From contig JAWLCO010000005.1 of assembly GCA_041687075.1 (NCBI GenBank), positions 8,443 to 72,442 of the forward strand: a stretch of 64,000 bases of DNA, read 5' to 3'. This document shows positions 1 through 8,339 of the stretch, piece by piece (position 1 is the stretch's first letter; the number at the start of each line of letters is the position of its first letter). A program made the position numbers and the translations under genes. The stretch comes from ZC4RG25 sp041687075. GTDB taxonomy: Bacteria > Pseudomonadota > Alphaproteobacteria > Rhizobiales > Hyphomicrobiaceae. The notes under the pieces were generated by a model that was not told where the DNA came from, did no database searches, and saw nothing but the letters and a program-made list of their open reading frames with translations.

Positions 1-1017
1 CTCAGCCAGGAACTTCTTCAGCAGGTCGACGCCCTTGGCGGTCAACTCATCCTCACTGGCATAGGCCTCCCATAGCTCGCGGGCGGCGCCCTCCATCTTG
101 GCCCATTCTTCTTCGGGAATGACGGAAATCTGAACGCCGGCCGCCTGCATTTCCTGCATGGCCTTGGCATCGGTCATTGCGCTGCGAGCGATGTAGTCGA
201 AAGAGGAAGCAACAGCAGCCTCGTTCAGGATGGCCTTGAGATCATCCGGCAACTGGTTCCAGGCCGCCATATTGACCGCGAAGAAATTGTTCGGGACCGG
301 CATCGGCGAAGGCTGCACGTAGTACTTCGCGACCTCATGGTAGGAGTTGTTCTTGTTTCCTGCCGGGCTCGCCCAGCGCGCCGCGTCGATCGTGCCAGTG
401 GCCAGGCCGGTGTAAATGTCACCGCCCCCCATGAAGACCGGCGTCGCACCCATCTTTTCGTACCACTTTGCTTCCAACCCGAACGAACGGATCTTAAGCC
501 CCTTGAAGTCCTCCGCGGACGTAATCGGCTTCTTCGATACGATATCCCAGGGCGGAGAAAGCTGAGGACCAAGATAAAAGACGCCATGCTTGGCATAGGC
601 TTCGCGGACCAGATCCAGGAAGCCATACTTATAGAAAAAGTTGTAGCGCTCGATCGGCGTCCGCAGAGACCCGGGCACCCCGTTTTCTAGGTTTGCCATC
701 GGTCCGATCTTGCCGGCGAAATAGCCACCGGTGAGAACTCCCATCTCGACCATACCTGCGCCAACGGCCTCGAGCCCTTCCTGAACCGGGAACAGAGCGC
801 CGACGGGGAAGACCTGGAATGAGATGCGCCCGCCCGACATTTCCTCTGCGAGCTTGGCGAACTTCTCCTCGACTGCCACGTAACCCGGCTCTCCGGGATT
901 GAGGTTGCTCTGAATGCGCCAGTTGAACTCGGCCGCATTTGCAGCCCCAACCGCTGCGATGGAAACAACGCCTGACGCAACTGCGCATACCAGTTTACGG
1001 ATCAGTCGCATAAGCAT
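1..1017 (-). CDS. TRAP transporter solute-binding protein, DctP family (3' end outside window)
   Basis: Reading leftward from an ATG at 1017, the frame stays open to the window edge for 339 codons, so the stop lies just outside. The start has a GGGAGAGGG ribosome-binding site a few bases upstream; an in-frame ATG at 1011 is the alternative. An N-terminal signal peptide (LIRKLVCAVASG, ending near AANAAE) precedes a DctP fold. Family-like segments include LKIRSFGLEAKWYEKMGA and DIYTGLATGTIDAARW. The W-S-P-A-G-N segment resembles the TakP/FcbT1 type that binds 2-oxo acids or aromatic acids; that substrate class is inference. The protein captures solute in the periplasm for a DctQM pair. No permease adjoins it here; a dctQM pair lies near 41-43 kb. 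Confidence 0.88.
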   Translation of the reverse strand, partial: MLMRLIRKLVCAVASGVVSIAAVGAANAAEFNWRIQSNLNPGEPGYVAVEEKFAKLAEEMSGGRISFQVFPVGALFPVQEGLEAVGAGMVEMGVLTGGYFAGKIGPMANLENGVPGSLRTPIERYNFFYKYGFLDLVREAYAKHGVFYLGPQLSPPWDIVSKKPITSAEDFKGLKIRSFGLEAKWYEKMGATPVFMGGGDIYTGLATGTIDAARWASPAGNKNNSYHEVAKYYVQPSPMPVPNNFFAVNMAAWNQLPDDLKAILNEAAVASSFDYIARSAMTDAKAMQEMQAAGVQISVIPEEEWAKMEGAARELWEAYASEDELTAKGVDLLKKFLAE

Positions 1018-1354
1018 ACCCTCTCCCTGCTGAAAGCACGGTTAGCCTCCCGTCGGGGCTAGCTCGATAATCTCGGACAGTCCTCGAATCGAAACCCAGA
1101 ACGACGCCATTCACGAGTTTCGATTTTCGATACTCAATTTCTTTTCCTGAAACTGTGTCATGAGCCAACAATGGTGTCAACGGGCCCACTGAGACGGGGT
1201 ATCTCAACGTCTTGGCTGGAGCAGGCGCAGATAAGAGGCGAGCCTGGCGGTTCCGGCCCGCAAGCGCTCAGCCAACCGCTTATTGTCAGAAGTTCCGGCT
1301 GGCACCCCTGGTCGACAGCAGGGGTGACGAGCGGATTTGAAGGCGCCGAGCCTG
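1018..1354. other. Intergenic region between dctP and the TlpA-like gene
   Basis: About 340 bases with no convincing gene. The part near 1110-1170 is more AT-rich than its surroundings and lies upstream of dctP, so it probably holds that gene's promoter, but I cannot assign boxes with confidence. The short open frames here (for example 1171-1422 and 1158-1406) lack family-like sequence. The inverted repeat at 1303-1326 is listed separately. Confidence 0.5.
1303..1326 (-). terminator. Inverted repeat, possible terminator after the TlpA-like gene
   Basis: CACCCCTG and CAGGGGTG form a perfect 8-bp stem around an 8-base loop (GTCGACAG). It lies about 30 bases past the stop of the leftward TlpA-like gene. 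No T-run follows on the minus strand, so it may be a weak or Rho-assisted terminator, or simply a short palindrome. Confidence 0.35.
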
Positions 1355-1999
1355 TCAGGACCCCAGCACCGCCTCGATCAGCCGCTTCGCATCCCCGCTG
1401 TCCCATTCCGCGGGGCCGGTGAGGCGGCCGATTTCGCGGCCTTCGCCATCGATCAGGAGGGTTGCGGGCAGGCCGACGGCTTTCAGGTGGGAAGTGGCGC
1501 GGCCGGTAGAGTCGACGTAGAGGTTGAGGGCTTCGACGTTGATCTGGTCCAGGAACTTTTTCGAGGCTTCGGCGCCACCGCGATCGACACTCAGGGCAAC
1601 GACCTCGAAGTTATCGGACCCGAGCGCCTGCTGGAGGCGATCGAGTGCGGGCATTTCCTTGCGGCAGGGTGCACACCATGTGGCCCACAGGTTCAGAAGA
1701 ACGACCCTGCCCTGCCAGTCTTTCAGGCTGCGCTCGGCGCCCGTGCCGTCGACGAAGGTGAACTCGGGCAGCCGCTCCGGCTCCTTCTTGAAGACGAACG
1801 CAGCCATCTCGCCCTTGCTCAGCGGATTGGCGCCCGGACCGGCAGGCAGCGCCTGCACGGTCGGGGCCGACGGCTCGGCCGCGGTCACCGGCGAGCTGAC
1901 GTTGTCATTCCGGCCCAGGGTGACGTATACCGCGCCAAATCCGACCAGCGCTGCCGCGAGAATAACAAGCACGGATCTGGCGGAAGTCGAACTGAACAT
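1355..1999 (-). CDS. tlpA: TlpA-type membrane-anchored thioredoxin
   Basis: 214 residues. An N-terminal hydrophobic anchor (about residues 8-26) is followed by a flexible Pro/Ala-rich stretch and a thioredoxin-fold AhpC/TSA-Redoxin domain from about residue 75. The redox motif W-C-A-P-C is at residues 108-112, and a cis-proline loop (VGLPATLLID) lies near residue 180. TlpA-like proteins face the periplasm and reduce disulfides, classically during cytochrome oxidase copper-site or cytochrome c assembly. The gene is divergent from argH with 66 bases between the starts. Its exact client is unknown, so the symbol refers to the family. Confidence 0.88.
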   Translation of the reverse strand: MFSSTSARSVLVILAAALVGFGAVYVTLGRNDNVSSPVTAAEPSAPTVQALPAGPGANPLSKGEMAAFVFKKEPERLPEFTFVDGTGAERSLKDWQGRVVLLNLWATWCAPCRKEMPALDRLQQALGSDNFEVVALSVDRGGAEASKKFLDQINVEALNLYVDSTGRATSHLKAVGLPATLLIDGEGREIGRLTGPAEWDSGDAKRLIEAVLGS

Positions 2000-2065
2000 A
2001 GCGCGTACTCGGCCCCTTTCCTCTATCAGCGGACGCGTTTCAATCTGAACCGGGAGCCCCGATCC

Positions 2066-3469
2066 ATGAACAACAATTCGGCCAACCGCCCGGCCAACAA
2101 AATGTGGGGAGGCCGGTTCGCCATGTCACCGGCCCAGATCATGGAAGAGATTAACGCCTCCATCGGTTTCGACAAAGCTCTCGCCCCCCAGGATATCCGT
2201 GGCTCAAAGGCGCATGCGGCAATGCTTGCCGCCCAGGGGATCATCTCGAGGGAGGATGAAGCCGCCATACAGGCCGGTCTCGACCAGGTGATGAGCGAAA
2301 TCGAGTCGGGCCAGTTCACGTTCTCGCGCGCGCTCGAGGACGTTCACATGAACATCGAGGCACGCCTGCGGGACCTCATCGGCGCACCGGCGGGGCGGCT
2401 GCATACGGCCAGGTCCCGCAACGACCAGGTGGCGCTCGATTTTCGCCTTTGGGTGCGGGACCGGATCGACGCGCTGGACGAAGGGCTTGCCAAGTTGCAG
2501 CTCGCCCTTGCGCGCAAGGCGGAGGCGCATGCGGCAACCATCATGCCGGGCTTCACTCATCTGCAGCCGGCCCAGCCGGTCACGTTCGGCCACCACCTGC
2601 TTGCCTATGTCGAAATGCTGGCGCGCGACCGCGGCCGGCTGAGGGATGCCCGCGCACGGCTCAACGAATGTCCATTGGGCTCGGCGGCACTGGCCGGCAC
2701 GTCCTTTCCGATCGACCGCGAGATGACGGCGCGTGCGCTGGACTTCGACCGGCCGACGGCGAACTCACTCGACAGCGTTTCGGATCGCGATTTCGCGCTC
2801 GAGACGCTCGCCGCTGCCAGCATCGCCGCCATGCATCTGTCGCGGCTGGCCGAGGAGATCGTGATCTGGATGACGCCGCAGTTCGGCTTCATCCGGCTGT
2901 CGGACCGGTTCACCACCGGGTCGTCCATCATGCCTCAAAAGCGCAACCCGGACGCGGCCGAGCTGGCGCGCGCCAAGGTCGGGCGCATCGCCGCCGCGTT
3001 CCAGAGCCTTCTGATGGTTATGAAGGGCCTTCCCCTGACCTATTCGAAGGACATGCAGGAGGACAAGGAGGTCACCTTCGACGCGCTCGACAGCTTCGGT
3101 CTCGCTATCGCAGCCATGGCCGGAATGGTGGAGGACATGGAGCCGAACCCCGAGGCCATGCGACAGGCGGCTGGGCGCGGCTACTCGACAGCGACCGATC
3201 TGGCCGACTGGCTGGTCCGCACGCTCAATGTGCCGTTCCGCGATGCCCACCACATCACCGGCCGCATAGTCGCCGAGGCGGAAGCGCGGGGCGTCGAGCT
3301 CGAGAACCTGCCACTCGAGGCAATGCAGGCGATCGAGCCGCGCATTACCGGAGACGTCTACTCCGTGTTGGGCGTTGAGAACTCTGTGAAAAGCCGCACG
3401 AGCTATGGTGGAACCGCGCCACACAACGTTCACCAAATTGCTCGCGAGTGGATTAAGCGGTTGGGCTGA
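2066..3469 (+). CDS. argH: Argininosuccinate lyase
   Basis: 467 residues, the usual length for ArgH. It cleaves argininosuccinate to arginine and fumarate in the last step of arginine synthesis, as a cytoplasmic homotetramer. The fumarase/aspartase signature GSSIMPQKRNP is near residues 285-295 and contains the mobile catalytic serine. HTARSRNDQ, part of the substrate site, is near residue 112. The ATG at 2066 is chosen because the protein starts with the conserved NKMWGGRF region soon afterwards. The open frame extends far upstream, but that part is antisense to the TlpA gene and is not family-like. Confidence 0.97.
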   Translation: MNNNSANRPANKMWGGRFAMSPAQIMEEINASIGFDKALAPQDIRGSKAHAAMLAAQGIISREDEAAIQAGLDQVMSEIESGQFTFSRALEDVHMNIEARLRDLIGAPAGRLHTARSRNDQVALDFRLWVRDRIDALDEGLAKLQLALARKAEAHAATIMPGFTHLQPAQPVTFGHHLLAYVEMLARDRGRLRDARARLNECPLGSAALAGTSFPIDREMTARALDFDRPTANSLDSVSDRDFALETLAAASIAAMHLSRLAEEIVIWMTPQFGFIRLSDRFTTGSSIMPQKRNPDAAELARAKVGRIAAAFQSLLMVMKGLPLTYSKDMQEDKEVTFDALDSFGLAIAAMAGMVEDMEPNPEAMRQAAGRGYSTATDLADWLVRTLNVPFRDAHHITGRIVAEAEARGVELENLPLEAMQAIEPRITGDVYSVLGVENSVKSRTSYGGTAPHNVHQIAREWIKRLG

Positions 3470-3561
3470 GGACAGCTTACAGCCTATTCTCCCTGCGAAT
3501 CAGAATCTTAGTAGCCCCGAAAGGAGGGGGCTGTCCGAGCTTTTGGGGGGAACTCGGGACG

Positions 3562-3864
3562 ATGCGGGGTCTGCTGCTGGCTGGCGCTCTCTGCGCTGGC
3601 TATCTGTTTTCATGTGCCCCAAGCTTCGGCGACACAATCGAAACTTGGACGTACTACGAGTGCGTGCAGGACTGCCGGGACAACGCACCGGCATCAATGA
3701 CGCTGAACCAGTGCATCATTGAAAAGAATTGCGCACAGTACCCCCGTCCTCAGCGCACATACGAAGACTGCGTGAGCTTCTGCGAAGCCCAGAGCGCGCT
3801 GACAGGCCAACCGATGCAGCTGTGCATCGCAAGACTTGTTTGCAGCCAATACCCACGAGAATGA
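3562..3864 (+). CDS. Small exported protein with two CX3C-Xn-CX5C repeats
   Basis: 100 residues, no family recognised. A signal peptide (MRGLLLAGALCAGYLFSC, cleavage near FGD) precedes a mature part built from two similar units. The first reads C-x3-C, 12 residues, C-x5-C, then QYPR; the second reads C-x3-C, 13 residues, C-x5-C, then QYPR. The internal repeat and regular spacing suggest two disulfide-pinned helical hairpins in the periplasm. It lies 92 bases after argH in the same direction, with its own G-rich ribosome-binding region before the ATG. It occupies the position where many related genomes carry a small lipoprotein after argH, but it has no clear lipobox-lipoprotein pattern. Confidence 0.72.
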   Translation: MRGLLLAGALCAGYLFSCAPSFGDTIETWTYYECVQDCRDNAPASMTLNQCIIEKNCAQYPRPQRTYEDCVSFCEAQSALTGQPMQLCIARLVCSQYPRE

Positions 3865-3887
3865 GCCGGTCGCCGGCGGAGCGGCCT

Positions 3888-5513
3888 TCAGGCCGCTGCG
3901 GTCTCCGCGGCGAGCTCTCCTGCCAGAGCCTTCCGGATCAACGCCCGCGTCTCCTCGATGCCGTAGAGCTCGATGAAGGAGCCGAATCGCGGGCCTTGTG
4001 ATTGGCCAAGCAGCACCTCGTAGATCGCCCTGAACCAGTCGCGCAGCTTGTCGGCGAAGCCGTTCGCCTTGCCGACCTCATAGACGATGTTCTGCAGGTC
4101 TTCGGCCGATGCATCCGTCGCAGCCTTGCCAAGCTCCCGTTCCAGCGCCTCGAGCGCCCGACGCTCGGTATCATCCGGCGGCCGATACTTCTTTGCCGGG
4201 CGAACGAAGTCGCGGTAGTACGCCACCGCATACTCGGCGAGATGATCGAGCACCGGATACGTCTCGGGACTCGCATCCGGCGCGTGCCGGCGGATGAAGC
4301 CCCACAGCACGGACTTGTCCTCGGCATTCGAGGCCGCAACGAGGTTCAGCAGCAGGCCATAGGTGATCGGCAGCTCCGCCTTCGGCGGCTCGCCGGCGTG
4401 GATGTGCCAGGCCGGGTTGTCGAGCCTTTCCTTCTGGCCCTGTGACGGGTAGGCGGCGAGGAGCTGCAGGTACTCGTCGACGGCGCGCGGGATCACGTCG
4501 AAGTAAAGCCGCTTCGCCGACTTCGGCTTCTGGAACATGAACAGCGCCAGGCTTTCCGGCGTCGCGTAGGTCAGCCACTCGTCGATGGTCAGGCCATTGC
4601 CGATCGACTTGGAGATCTTCTGGCCCTTTTCGTCGAGGAACAGCTCGTAGATGAAGCCCTCCGGCGGTGTGGCACCGAGCGCGCGGCAGATCTTCGAGGA
4701 CAGCGTCACCGAGTCGATCAGGTCCTTGCCGGCCATCTCGTAATCGACGCCGAGCGCCGTCCACCTGAGCGCCCAGTCTGCCTTCCACTGGCACTTCACG
4801 CGCCCGCCGGTGACCGGCGTTTCCACCTTCTCGCCGGTTTCCGGATCGAGATAGACGATCGTGCCCTTGTCGGGGTGCCGCTCGAGCGTCGGCACCTGCA
4901 GGACGCGGCCCGTCCGTTGACAGATCGGCAGGAAGGGCGAGTACGTGGCGCGCCGCTCCGGCCCGAGCGTCGGAAGGATGATCTCCTTCACCTTGTCGTA
5001 GACCGCGAGCATCTTGAGCAGCGTGGCATCGAACCGGCCGGACCGGTAGCAGGCCGTCGCAGAGAAGAACTCGTACTCGAAGCCGAACCGGTCGAGGAAG
5101 TCGCGCAGCATCGCGTTGTTGTGGTGGGCAAAGCTCTCGAACTTGCCGAACGGGTCGGGCACGCTCGTCAGCGGCTTGTTGAGGTGCTCCTGCAGCATCT
5201 CCTTGTTCGGCACGTTGTCCGGCACCTTGCGCATACCGTCCATGTCGTCGGAGAAACAGATGAGCCGCGTCGGCCACTCATCCTTGGTCAGCACGTGGAA
5301 CGCGTGGCGCACCATGCTCGTGCGCGCCACCTCGCCGAACGTGCCGATGTGGGGCAGCCCGGACGGCCCATAGCCCGTCTCGAAGATCACCGTCTTCTCC
5401 GGCCCGATCTTCAGCCGCTCCAGGCGCTGAACGAGCCGCCGCGCCTCCTCGAACGGCCAGGCACGCGACTGGCTGGCGGTTTCGGCAAGTGCGGGATCGA
5501 TCGTCTTGGTCAT
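3888..5513 (-). CDS. lysK: Lysyl-tRNA synthetase, class I
   Basis: 541 residues. It charges tRNA-Lys with lysine. This is the class I enzyme typical of archaea, alphaproteobacteria and spirochetes, unrelated to the common class II LysS. The HIGH-type motif reads PHIGT at residues 54-58, following GYGPSGL. The KMSKS loop reads KISKS near residues 302-306. It converges with the small Cys-rich gene (23 bases between the stops) and is divergent from the TerB-like gene. Confidence 0.95.
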   Translation of the reverse strand: MTKTIDPALAETASQSRAWPFEEARRLVQRLERLKIGPEKTVIFETGYGPSGLPHIGTFGEVARTSMVRHAFHVLTKDEWPTRLICFSDDMDGMRKVPDNVPNKEMLQEHLNKPLTSVPDPFGKFESFAHHNNAMLRDFLDRFGFEYEFFSATACYRSGRFDATLLKMLAVYDKVKEIILPTLGPERRATYSPFLPICQRTGRVLQVPTLERHPDKGTIVYLDPETGEKVETPVTGGRVKCQWKADWALRWTALGVDYEMAGKDLIDSVTLSSKICRALGATPPEGFIYELFLDEKGQKISKSIGNGLTIDEWLTYATPESLALFMFQKPKSAKRLYFDVIPRAVDEYLQLLAAYPSQGQKERLDNPAWHIHAGEPPKAELPITYGLLLNLVAASNAEDKSVLWGFIRRHAPDASPETYPVLDHLAEYAVAYYRDFVRPAKKYRPPDDTERRALEALERELGKAATDASAEDLQNIVYEVGKANGFADKLRDWFRAIYEVLLGQSQGPRFGSFIELYGIEETRALIRKALAGELAAETAAA

Positions 5514-5679
5514 TTTACCGGGTGCGCGAAAGCAACGCGCTGCTTTGCTGCTTTTGTTTACGAGTTGCGGCGCAACCTATGTGGAGCAGTTTGGGGCGTC
5601 AATCGCAACGGCCGCATTCACGTTCGATTGACGTGTGATACATGAGCACGAACCGTAAATGTTCGCGAATGGGGAACGC

Positions 5680-6093
5680 ATGTCTGCTCGCCTGACGCCG
5701 CAAGAGGCTCTCGTCTATGCAATGATCACCGTTTCCGCGGTGGATCGCGCCATGACCGACGACGAGCTGTCACGCATTGGCTCGATCGTAGAACAGCTCC
5801 CGCCGTTCCAGGGCCTCGGCCGCGACTGGCTCGTGAGAAAGGCCGAAGAGTGCGGCTCGGTTCTGTCCGAGACCGGCGGACTCGGAAAGATTCTGGACCT
5901 GATCGCCGAGGTCCTGCCGCAGCGCCTGCGCGAGACCGCTTACGTGCTCGCTGCCGAGGTGGCTGCATCGGACCTCAAGGTGAAAATCGAGGAGGTGCGC
6001 TTTCTCGAGATGCTGGCCGACAAGCTGAACCTCGATGCGCTCACCTGCGCGGCTCTCGAACGCGCTGCGCGGGCACGGCACCAACGGATCTAG
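5680..6093 (+). CDS. TerB-like helical protein
   Basis: 137 residues from the ATG at 5680, which has GGGGAA just upstream; an in-frame ATG at 5659 would add seven residues. The sequence is all-helical, with the pattern of the tellurite-resistance TerB/DjlA N-terminal fold: an early acidic segment (VDRAMTDDELSRI), then LAAEVAASDLKVKIEEVRF and LADKLNLD. Family members bind divalent metal through such acidic residues and often report stress or membrane state; the molecular role is unproven. No other ter genes are nearby. It is divergent from lysK across 166 bases. Confidence 0.7.
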   Translation: MSARLTPQEALVYAMITVSAVDRAMTDDELSRIGSIVEQLPPFQGLGRDWLVRKAEECGSVLSETGGLGKILDLIAEVLPQRLRETAYVLAAEVAASDLKVKIEEVRFLEMLADKLNLDALTCAALERAARARHQRI

Positions 6094-6203
6094 CAAACGG
6101 GTGCTCCGCTTCCTTACTCCTCATCTCGACGCAGCTCAGCACGTCATTGGTGTCCGTCCTGATCCGCGATTCTGCCACAGAACCCGGCGTCTCCAGCACC
6201 CAA

Positions 6204-6254
6204 GATCCCGTGTCTGCGGTGCACCGCTAAAGCGCTGCACCGCGCACGGGATGA
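6204..6254. repeat. Palindromic repeat, copy 1 of a local pair
   Basis: The arms GATCCCGTG..TGCGGTGCA and TGCACCGC..CACGGGATGAC fold back on each other around a central CCGCTAAAGCGC. A diverged copy is at 6545-6595. Confidence 0.7.
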
Positions 6255-6462
6255 CGGGTCAGTGAAGGACCTGGGCTCGCAGCAAGACGGCCGCTTCAGC
6301 CCTCCCCCGTGACGGGGAGGGCGGCGCGGCCAAGCCGCGCGGGTGGGGTGGGGCCACGATCGAGACGATTACGCCAGAGCACCCCCACCCCTAAACCCCT
6401 CCCCGCAAGGGGGAGGGGGAATGGCGCCGTCTGTGCCGTGACTTCCCGAACCACAACCACCC

Positions 6463-6512
6463 GTCATCCCGGACGCGCCGCAGCATGCAATGATGCGGCG
6501 CTGATCCGGGAT
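6463..6512. repeat. Dispersed palindromic repeat, copy C
   Basis: The outer arms ATCCCGGA (6466-6473) and TCCGGGAT (6505-6512) pair perfectly. An inner palindrome (GCGCCGCA/TGCGGCGC) occupies the middle. The same outer arms bound the elements at 8886-8929 and 30263-30303, so the centre varies while the ends are kept. Confidence 0.7.
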
Positions 6513-6544
6513 CATCCCGCGGGCGCTGGCTCACCCAGCCGCAA

Positions 6545-6595
6545 GATTCCGTGCGGTGCATCGCTCGGGAGCAGCACCGCGCAGGGACGACGGGT
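6545..6595. repeat. Palindromic repeat, copy 2 of a local pair
   Basis: A diverged copy of the element at 6204-6254. It keeps CCGTGCGGTGCA, CAGCACCGCGCA and the trailing GACGACGGGT, with a changed central loop. It ends 9 bases before the stop end of the leftward dehydrogenase gene and could also act in its transcript end. Confidence 0.6.
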
Positions 6596-6604
6596 GCGTA
6601 GGGC

Positions 6605-7558
6605 CTAAGCCTCAATTACTCCGACCGGCTTGCCGGCCAGCCAGCCTTCGATGGCGGTGACGATTCCGCCGTAGAAGACGCGATAGGTCTGCTCGGTGAC
6701 GTAGCCGAGGTGCGGCGTCAGCAGCACGCGTGGAGCCGAGCGCAGGGGATGGTCGGCGGGAAGCGGCTCGCGGTCATAGACGTCGAGGGCGGCGGCAGCG
6801 ATGCGGCCTTCCTGCAGCGCCGCGATGAGTGCCGTCTCGTCGATGATCGGCCCGCGCGAGGTGTTGATGAGGTGGGCAGAGGGCTTCATCAGAGCCAGCT
6901 CCCGCCCACCGATGAGCCCGCGGGTCCGGTCAGAGAGGCGGGTGTGAATGGAGATCACGTCGGCGCGGCGAAGCAGGTCGTCCCTGTCGACTTTCTCGGC
7001 CCCGACCTCGTAGCAGCGCTGCTGGGTCAGGTTCTCGCTCCAGGCAACTACCTTCATCCCGAAGGCGCGGGCATACCGGGCCACCTGGCCACCCAACCGG
7101 CCGAGGCCGATCAGGCCCAAGGTCAGCCCGCGCAGGTCGCGGCCAATCGTCGTCTGCCAGCCGCCGCCCCGCATGCTGGCGGATTCCGTATGGATGTTGC
7201 GGGCGAGTGCGAGCATGAGCCCCATCGTCAGCTCGGCCGTGGCGTGGCCGGGGCTTTCGGTGCCGCAGACGAGCACCTTTTTCTTCGCGGCCGCGGCGAC
7301 GTCGATAGCGGCATTGCGGTTTCCCGAGGTCACGATCAAACGCAGGTTCGGCAAGCGCTCGATCAGGCTCGCCGGGAACGGCGTGCGCTCGCGCATGAGA
7401 CAAACGACATCGAAGCCGACCAGTGCGCGGGCGGCAGCATCCTCATCGGCGAAGGGCTCGTGAAAAACCGTGATCCTGTGGTTCTCCTGCAGCCGCGACC
7501 AGTCCGCCAGCTCCAGAGCCGCCTTCTGGTAATCATCAAGTATCGCAATCGCGACCAT
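6605..7558 (-). CDS. D-2-hydroxyacid dehydrogenase family protein
   Basis: 317 residues. This is an NAD(P)-dependent oxidoreductase of the D-isomer-specific 2-hydroxyacid dehydrogenase family (2-oxoacid/2-hydroxyacid interconversion). The Rossmann motif GLIGLGRLGGQ lies near residue 145. The substrate arginine is in the NTSRGPIIDE region, and the catalytic histidine is in LLTPHLGYVTEQTY near the C-terminus, after the usual LDVYDREPL. The substrate cannot be told from sequence; phosphoglycerate, glyoxylate/hydroxypyruvate and other acids all occur in the family. It is divergent from the metallopeptidase gene. Confidence 0.88.
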   Translation of the reverse strand: MVAIAILDDYQKAALELADWSRLQENHRITVFHEPFADEDAAARALVGFDVVCLMRERTPFPASLIERLPNLRLIVTSGNRNAAIDVAAAAKKKVLVCGTESPGHATAELTMGLMLALARNIHTESASMRGGGWQTTIGRDLRGLTLGLIGLGRLGGQVARYARAFGMKVVAWSENLTQQRCYEVGAEKVDRDDLLRRADVISIHTRLSDRTRGLIGGRELALMKPSAHLINTSRGPIIDETALIAALQEGRIAAAALDVYDREPLPADHPLRSAPRVLLTPHLGYVTEQTYRVFYGGIVTAIEGWLAGKPVGVIEA

Positions 7559-7652
7559 CTTGTGCCCTCCCTACTCGCCTGCTCTATGCTTTGCGCCTGA
7601 GGCGCCGGATGTCTACATAGGACGTTGCGGCCCGCATACTGGAGATACGCGC

Positions 7653-8339
7653 TTGGTCTGGCTTCTCATCATCGCCGCCATGGTCCTCGGGCTCGCCCTG
7701 TTGCCACAGGTCTGGGTGCGCCGGGTGATCGACAGGCATTCGGCGGACCGGCCGGATTTCCCCGGCACTGGCGGCCAGTTCGCGCGTCATCTGCTCGACC
7801 GGCTCGGCCTCGAGGGCGTCCGCGTAGAGGAAACGAAGCTCGGTGACCATTACGACCCCGACGCCAAGGCCGTGCGGCTGCTGCCAGCCCACTTTCGCGG
7901 CCGCTCCCTCTCGGCGGTTGTAATCGCCGCGCACGAGGTCGGCCATGCGATGCAGGACGCCAACGACTATCCGCCGCTCAAGGCGCGGACCCGGATCGCG
8001 AAGCAGGCGCAGAAGGTCGAGTCCATGGGCGCGCTCGTGATGGTGGCTGCCCCGGTCCTGATGCTCATATCGAAGTCGCCCCACCTGCTCGTTCTGCAGG
8101 CGTTTGTCGGCATCCTGATCCTGTCGCTTACCATCCTGATCCACGCCTCGACACTGCCGATGGAGTACGACGCGAGCTTCCGCCGGGCCCTGCCGGTGTT
8201 GAAGGCGGGAGGCTACATACCGGCCAAGGATATGCGGGCAGCGCGGCAGATCCTCCGAGCCGCAGCCTTCACCTACGTGGCAGCAGCTGCAATGAGCCTG
8301 TTCAATGTGATGCGCTGGTTCCGGGTGCTGAGAATATGA
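7653..8339 (+). CDS. Membrane zinc metallopeptidase, YugP-like
   Basis: About 228 residues, starting at a TTG at 7653 with GGAGA seven bases upstream; an open frame reaches back to 7560 but that stretch is not family-like. A hydrophobic segment is at the N-terminus (VWLLIIAAMVLGLALL). The zinc motif HEVGH is in VVIAAHEVGHAMQDA near residue 95. Two further membrane segments follow, and a later MEYDAS supplies an acidic residue of the type expected as third ligand. It matches the neutral zinc metallopeptidase family PF04298; its substrate is unknown. Its stop overlaps the start of the next gene (ATGA), so the two are translationally coupled. Confidence 0.85.
   Translation: MVWLLIIAAMVLGLALLPQVWVRRVIDRHSADRPDFPGTGGQFARHLLDRLGLEGVRVEETKLGDHYDPDAKAVRLLPAHFRGRSLSAVVIAAHEVGHAMQDANDYPPLKARTRIAKQAQKVESMGALVMVAAPVLMLISKSPHLLVLQAFVGILILSLTILIHASTLPMEYDASFRRALPVLKAGGYIPAKDMRAARQILRAAAFTYVAAAAMSLFNVMRWFRVLRI

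Larger units (their letters stand above)
6094..6604. repeat. Gene-free spacer packed with palindromic repeats
   Basis: About 510 bases without a credible gene. It holds at least five inverted repeats. Two related copies of one element are at 6204-6254 and 6545-6595. G/C hairpins are at 6299-6322 (GCCCTCCCC/GGGGAGGGC) and 6396-6418 (CCCCTCCCC/GGGGAGGGG). One copy of a dispersed element with ATCCCGGA/TCCGGGAT ends is at 6463-6512. The composition resembles REP/BIME-type mosaics. The short open frames across it change with the repeats and look accidental. Confidence 0.75.

Noticed and set aside
1337..2065. Long N-terminal extension of the argH reading frame
   Set aside because: It is antisense to the TlpA-like gene and lacks ArgH-like sequence; the family start is at 2066.
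3888..5513. Class I lysyl-tRNA synthetase considered as horizontally acquired
   Set aside because: Class I LysRS is normal in alphaproteobacteria and the gene's composition matches its neighbours.
5680..6093. TerB-like gene considered as part of a tellurite/phage-resistance ter operon
   Set aside because: No other ter genes (terA, terC, terD, terZ types) are nearby.
6299..6418. Regular G/C hairpins considered as a CRISPR array
   Set aside because: No equal repeat/spacer pattern and no cas genes; these are individual palindromes.
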